64,000 nt of DNA from Amorphoplanes friuliensis DSM 7358 (GTDB lineage: Bacteria; Actinomycetota; Actinomycetes; Mycobacteriales; Micromonosporaceae): NCBI RefSeq assembly GCF_000494755.1, contig NC_022657.1, forward strand, positions 8,958,001 to 9,022,000, in the 5' to 3' direction. The notes under the pieces are model-generated. The model worked only from the letters and a program-made list of their open reading frames with translations. It made no database searches and was not told the origin of the DNA. This document shows positions 61,338 to 64,000 of this stretch, piece by piece; the stretch's first letter is position 1; each line of letters starts with the position of its first letter. Both the position numbers and the translations under genes were made by a program.

Positions 61338-62480
61338 GTGAGTGACTTGCGGGAGATGACCGTCGGGACCGGGTCCGGGCTCGACACGGCCGACATGGTG
61401 CTCAACATCGGCCCGCAGCACCCGTCGACGCACGGCGTGCTGCGGCTCAAGCTGACCCTCGACGGCGAACGTGTCGTCACCTGCGAGCCCATCGTCGGAT
61501 ACATGCACCGCGGCGCCGAGAAACTCTTCGAGGTGCGCGACTACCGGCAGATCATCGTGCTCGCCAACCGCCACGACTGGCTGTCGGCCTTCTCCAACGA
61601 GCTCGGCGTCGCCCTCGCCGTCGAACGGCTCATGGGCATCGAGGTCCCTGAACGCGCAACCTGGCTGCGGATGGCGCTGGCCGAGCTCAACCGGGTGCTC
61701 AACCACCTGATGTTCCTCGGCTCGTACCCGCTGGAGATCGGTGCGATCACACCGATGTTCTACGCGTTCCGCGAGCGCGAAACCCTCCAGGCCGTCATGG
61801 AGGAAGTCTCCGGCGGCCGCATCCACTACATGTTCAACCGCGTCGGCGGCCTCAAGGAAGAAGTGCCCGCGGGCTGGACCAGCCGGGCCCGGACCGCCAT
61901 CGACAAAGTCCGCAGCCGCATGCCCGACATCGACAACCTGGTCCGCAACAACGACATCTTCCGAGCCCGTACGGTCGGAGTCGGCGTCCTCACCGCGGAA
62001 CAGGCAGCGGCGTACGGCGCCTCTGGACCCGTGGCACGAGCCAGTGGCCTCGACATCGACCTGCGGCGCGACGAGCCCTACCTCGCGTACGACCAGCTCG
62101 ACGTCCCGGTCGTGACCCGTACCGCCGGCGACTGCCACGCGCGCTTCGAAGTGCTGCTCGACCAGGTGTACGCGTCACTCGACCTCGCCCAGGCCTGCCT
62201 CGACCGCGTCGACCGGATCAGCGGACCGGTCAACGTCCGCCTCCCCAAGGTCGTCAAGGCACCCGAGGGCCACACGTACGCGTGGACGGAGAACCCGCTC
62301 GGCATCAACGGCTACTACCTGGTGTCCCGCGGCGAGAAGACCCCGTGGCGCCTCAAGCTGCGCACCGCGTCGTATGCCAACGTCCAGGCGCTGGCGACGC
62401 TGATCCCCGGGTGTCTCGTGCCGGACCTGATCGCGATCCTCGGGTCGATGTTCTTCGTCGTCGGGGACATCGACAAGTAA
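61338..62480 (+). CDS. Orphan NuoD-like (NADH-quinone oxidoreductase subunit D) protein
   Basis: 380 aa from GTG; ATG at 61356 is an alternative. NuoD fold throughout: NIGPQHPSTHGVLR (His32 retained), MHRGAEKLFEVRDY (Arg58), LNRVLNHLMFLG, GPVNVRLPKVVKAPEG, YAWTENPLGINGYYLVS, LATLIPGCLVPDLIAILGS. Compared with catalytic NuoD/NDUFS2 the quinone-site Tyr is Trp81 (NRHDWLSAF), the Asp of LDIGAxTP is Glu133, and the C-terminal GExDR is GDIDK. No other nuo gene is in the window. Coupled to a MidA-type methyltransferase. Either an accessory complex I paralog or a repurposed subunit. Confidence 0.92.
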   Translation: MSDLREMTVGTGSGLDTADMVLNIGPQHPSTHGVLRLKLTLDGERVVTCEPIVGYMHRGAEKLFEVRDYRQIIVLANRHDWLSAFSNELGVALAVERLMGIEVPERATWLRMALAELNRVLNHLMFLGSYPLEIGAITPMFYAFRERETLQAVMEEVSGGRIHYMFNRVGGLKEEVPAGWTSRARTAIDKVRSRMPDIDNLVRNNDIFRARTVGVGVLTAEQAAAYGASGPVARASGLDIDLRRDEPYLAYDQLDVPVVTRTAGDCHARFEVLLDQVYASLDLAQACLDRVDRISGPVNVRLPKVVKAPEGHTYAWTENPLGINGYYLVSRGEKTPWRLKLRTASYANVQALATLIPGCLVPDLIAILGSMFFVVGDIDK

Positions 62481-62488
62481 GGGCCAGG

Positions 62489-64000
62489 CTACCAGCGGCC
62501 GTGTTCGTCCCTTTGATCCGTGCCGTAGTAGCCGCCGGTCTCGGGCCGGCCCTGCTCCGACTGGGGCCCGAAGGTGACGTAGCTGCCGTTGTCGATGTAA
62601 CCGGACGTTCCGCCGCTGTGATAGGCGCCGGTGCGGTCCTCGGTCAGCGGGACGCCATAGCCGTAGCCTGTCGCCTCGTAGCCGCCGTCTTGAGCCTGAT
62701 CCGCCAGACCGTAACGACCGATGTCCGTGCCGGTGTCGGGGGCCGCGTGCCGCCGTGACGCCCGCTGCGGGGCGGCGTCGTTGCTTCCGGCCTGATATTC
62801 GACAACCGGAGCGCTGTCGTAGCCGGTGCCGCTCCCGTAGCTGGTGCCTACACCTGCACCGTTCGCATTGCCGGCGCCGGTGTAGTCCTGGCTGATGGCG
62901 TAGTCGCTGCTCGTGGCATAGTCGGCGCCGCCCGCGTAGCTGCTGCCGGCGGCGTAGTTGCCGTCAGTCGCATAGCTGCCGCCAGTCCCGTAATTGCCGC
63001 CAGTCGAGTAGCTACCGCTGGTGGCGTAGTCGCTGCTGCCGGTGCGCTCGCCGCCGGCCGCAAAGTTGTCGCCGCCGGTGCGCTCGCCGCCGGCCGCAAA
63101 GTTGTCGCCGCCGGTGTGCTCGCCGCCGGCCGCATAGTTGTCGCGGCCGGTCGCCCCATAGTTGCCGCTACCGGTGTGCTGGCCGCTGAGCGCGTAGTTG
63201 TCGCCGCCCGTGTGCTCGTCGCTGAGATAGTCCTCGCCGCGGGTGTAGTCGGCGGGTTGGGCGGCGGCGTATTGCGGGGCCGCTCCGCTCTGGTCCGCCC
63301 ACGCCGAGCCGGGATCGTAACCGCCGCCATATTCGGCGCCGCCGTAAGTGCCACCGCCGTATTCGGTGCTGCCGCCGCGGCCCACGCTGTCCTGCTCGCC
63401 GCCGCTATCGCCTCCACCGCCGTCATATGCGCCGCCGTATCCCTCGCCGCCGCCATACGTCGCGCCGCCAAGCGCCCGGCCACCGCCGTGGATCCCGCCG
63501 CCGCGGGACTGGTAAGCGGCGTCAGGATGCACGCGGTCTGCATACGCGGAGTCCGGGTAGGTGGCTTCCTGCCGGCCAGGGCTCCCATATGCGGAGTCCG
63601 GCAAGGCCGGAAGCGGAAAGGCAGGCCCCTGGTGGCTCGGATCGACATAGGCCGGATCCGGGAAGGAAGCTTCCGGATAGCCCGGGTCCGCAAAGGCAGG
63701 ATCCGCGTAGGCACCTTCCTGATGGTCGAGGTTTACATACGCGGGGTCCGGGAAGTCGGCACGCGGATGATCAGGCATGCGGTGGGCGGAGCTCGCAGAT
63801 GCGGGGTCCGGCAAGGCCACGTCGGGGTAGCGCAGGTCTGCGAAGGCAGAATCCTGGTAGTCAGCATCCACGTAGGCCAGGTCCGAAAAAGAGGGATCCC
63901 CGTAAGCCGGCGGGGGATACGACGACACCGGCTGCGGAACAACGGCGGCGCCCCGCTGACGCGGAATCGAGCCCGCTCCCACCGGCCCGGCACCCACTGA
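62489..64000 (-). CDS. Tyr/Gly/Ser-rich low-complexity protein (N-terminus beyond window)
   Basis: At least 502 codons, open to the window end, so the true start may lie outside. Residues 28-170 (counting from GTG at 63997) repeat a roughly ten-residue unit of the type Y/F-x-D-P-A-Y/F-x-D. Residues 175-240 are Gly-rich with GG-x-YGG. Residues 255-400 contain HTGGDNYA, the 12-residue unit GGDNFAAGGERT and many [GS]-x-Y-[AGS]-T units. No fold, signal or membrane segment is visible; it looks disordered with evenly spaced aromatics. Third codon positions contain many more A/T than the neighbouring genes. Function unknown; convergent with the NuoD gene, eight bases apart. Confidence 0.7.
   Translation of the reverse strand, partial: SVGAGPVGAGSIPRQRGAAVVPQPVSSYPPPAYGDPSFSDLAYVDADYQDSAFADLRYPDVALPDPASASSAHRMPDHPRADFPDPAYVNLDHQEGAYADPAFADPGYPEASFPDPAYVDPSHQGPAFPLPALPDSAYGSPGRQEATYPDSAYADRVHPDAAYQSRGGGIHGGGRALGGATYGGGEGYGGAYDGGGGDSGGEQDSVGRGGSTEYGGGTYGGAEYGGGYDPGSAWADQSGAAPQYAAAQPADYTRGEDYLSDEHTGGDNYALSGQHTGSGNYGATGRDNYAAGGEHTGGDNFAAGGERTGGDNFAAGGERTGSSDYATSGSYSTGGNYGTGGSYATDGNYAAGSSYAGGADYATSSDYAISQDYTGAGNANGAGVGTSYGSGTGYDSAPVVEYQAGSNDAAPQRASRRHAAPDTGTDIGRYGLADQAQDGGYEATGYGYGVPLTEDRTGAYHSGGTSGYIDNGSYVTFGPQSEQGRPETGGYYGTDQRDEHGRW
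63035..63142 (-). repeat. Three 36-bp tandem units in the Tyr-rich gene
   Basis: Units at 63035-63070, 63071-63106 and 63107-63142, near identical, each encoding the 12-residue GGDNFAAGGERT or a close variant. Suggests recent in-frame expansion. Confidence 0.85.

Noticed and set aside
63116..64000. Open + strand frame opposite the Tyr-rich gene
   Set aside because: Its hydrophobic Ala/Val repeats are what the complement of Tyr/Gly repeats gives; the minus frame has the structured repeats. Neither is fully proven because the gene is cut by the window edge.

Overview
The window is very GC-rich, densely coded and full of GTG starts, four-base ATGA/GTGA gene overlaps and leaderless-looking promoters. 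It carries actinobacterial marker genes (lsr2, carD, an LpqE-like lipoprotein next to radA-disA, mutY, clpC, RDD and DUF2510 proteins). This points to a filamentous actinobacterium, most likely Micromonosporaceae and plausibly Actinoplanes; the genus is an inference. No rRNA, tRNA, CRISPR array, insertion sequence or phage gene was recognised.

Left part (1-25 kb). Two tandem paralogous secreted multi-domain proteins (the first cut by the window edge) share a downstream hairpin. Next come a class I fumarase, a membrane-anchored beta-propeller and an Lrp/AsnC regulator divergent from hpd. hpd is followed by two RDD membrane proteins and an aromatic aminotransferase in one overlapping run. An FtsX/MacB-type ABC exporter is divergent from its own histidine kinase and response regulator. 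An MFS exporter is divergent from a ROK regulator. A 330-base GGGGCC-like hexanucleotide tract, a second propeller and an SRPBCC protein follow, then fahA, an unknown gene and divergent hmgA. Aminotransferase, hpd, hmgA, fahA and fumarase together cover tyrosine breakdown; only a maleylacetoacetate isomerase is not recognisable, and the unknown gene fused by overlap to fahA is a candidate.

Middle part (25-42 kb). A chitosan-utilisation locus resembling csn of Streptomyces has a secreted lectin-GH46 chitosanase divergent from a ROK repressor, ABC importer, GH4 hydrolase and kinase operon. It has a consensus promoter and a perfect 19-bp operator. A TPR protein, a PPOX flavoprotein, ispF-ispD and carD follow. 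Then a type III polyketide synthase, an acyl-CoA-dehydrogenase-fold flavoenzyme, a methyltransferase and a UbiA prenyltransferase interrupt the carD / lpqE junction that is contiguous in Mycobacterium.

Right part (42-64 kb). The order lpqE-like, radA, disA, Rv3587c-like, (def, ACT), mutY, clpC, lsr2, lysS, coaX, nadCB, panC, Rv3603c-like follows the Mycobacterium tuberculosis Rv3584-Rv3603c order with insertions. The clpC-lsr2 gap carries a helically phased group of DnaA-box-like nonamers and a separate dyad at the clpC start site. The end holds an NDUFAF7/MidA-type methyltransferase coupled to an orphan NuoD whose quinone-site residues are altered, and a repetitive Tyr/Gly-rich protein that runs off the window. 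The most interesting leads are the MidA-NuoD pair, the DnaA-box cluster, the fahA-linked unknown gene and the Tyr-rich low-complexity protein.
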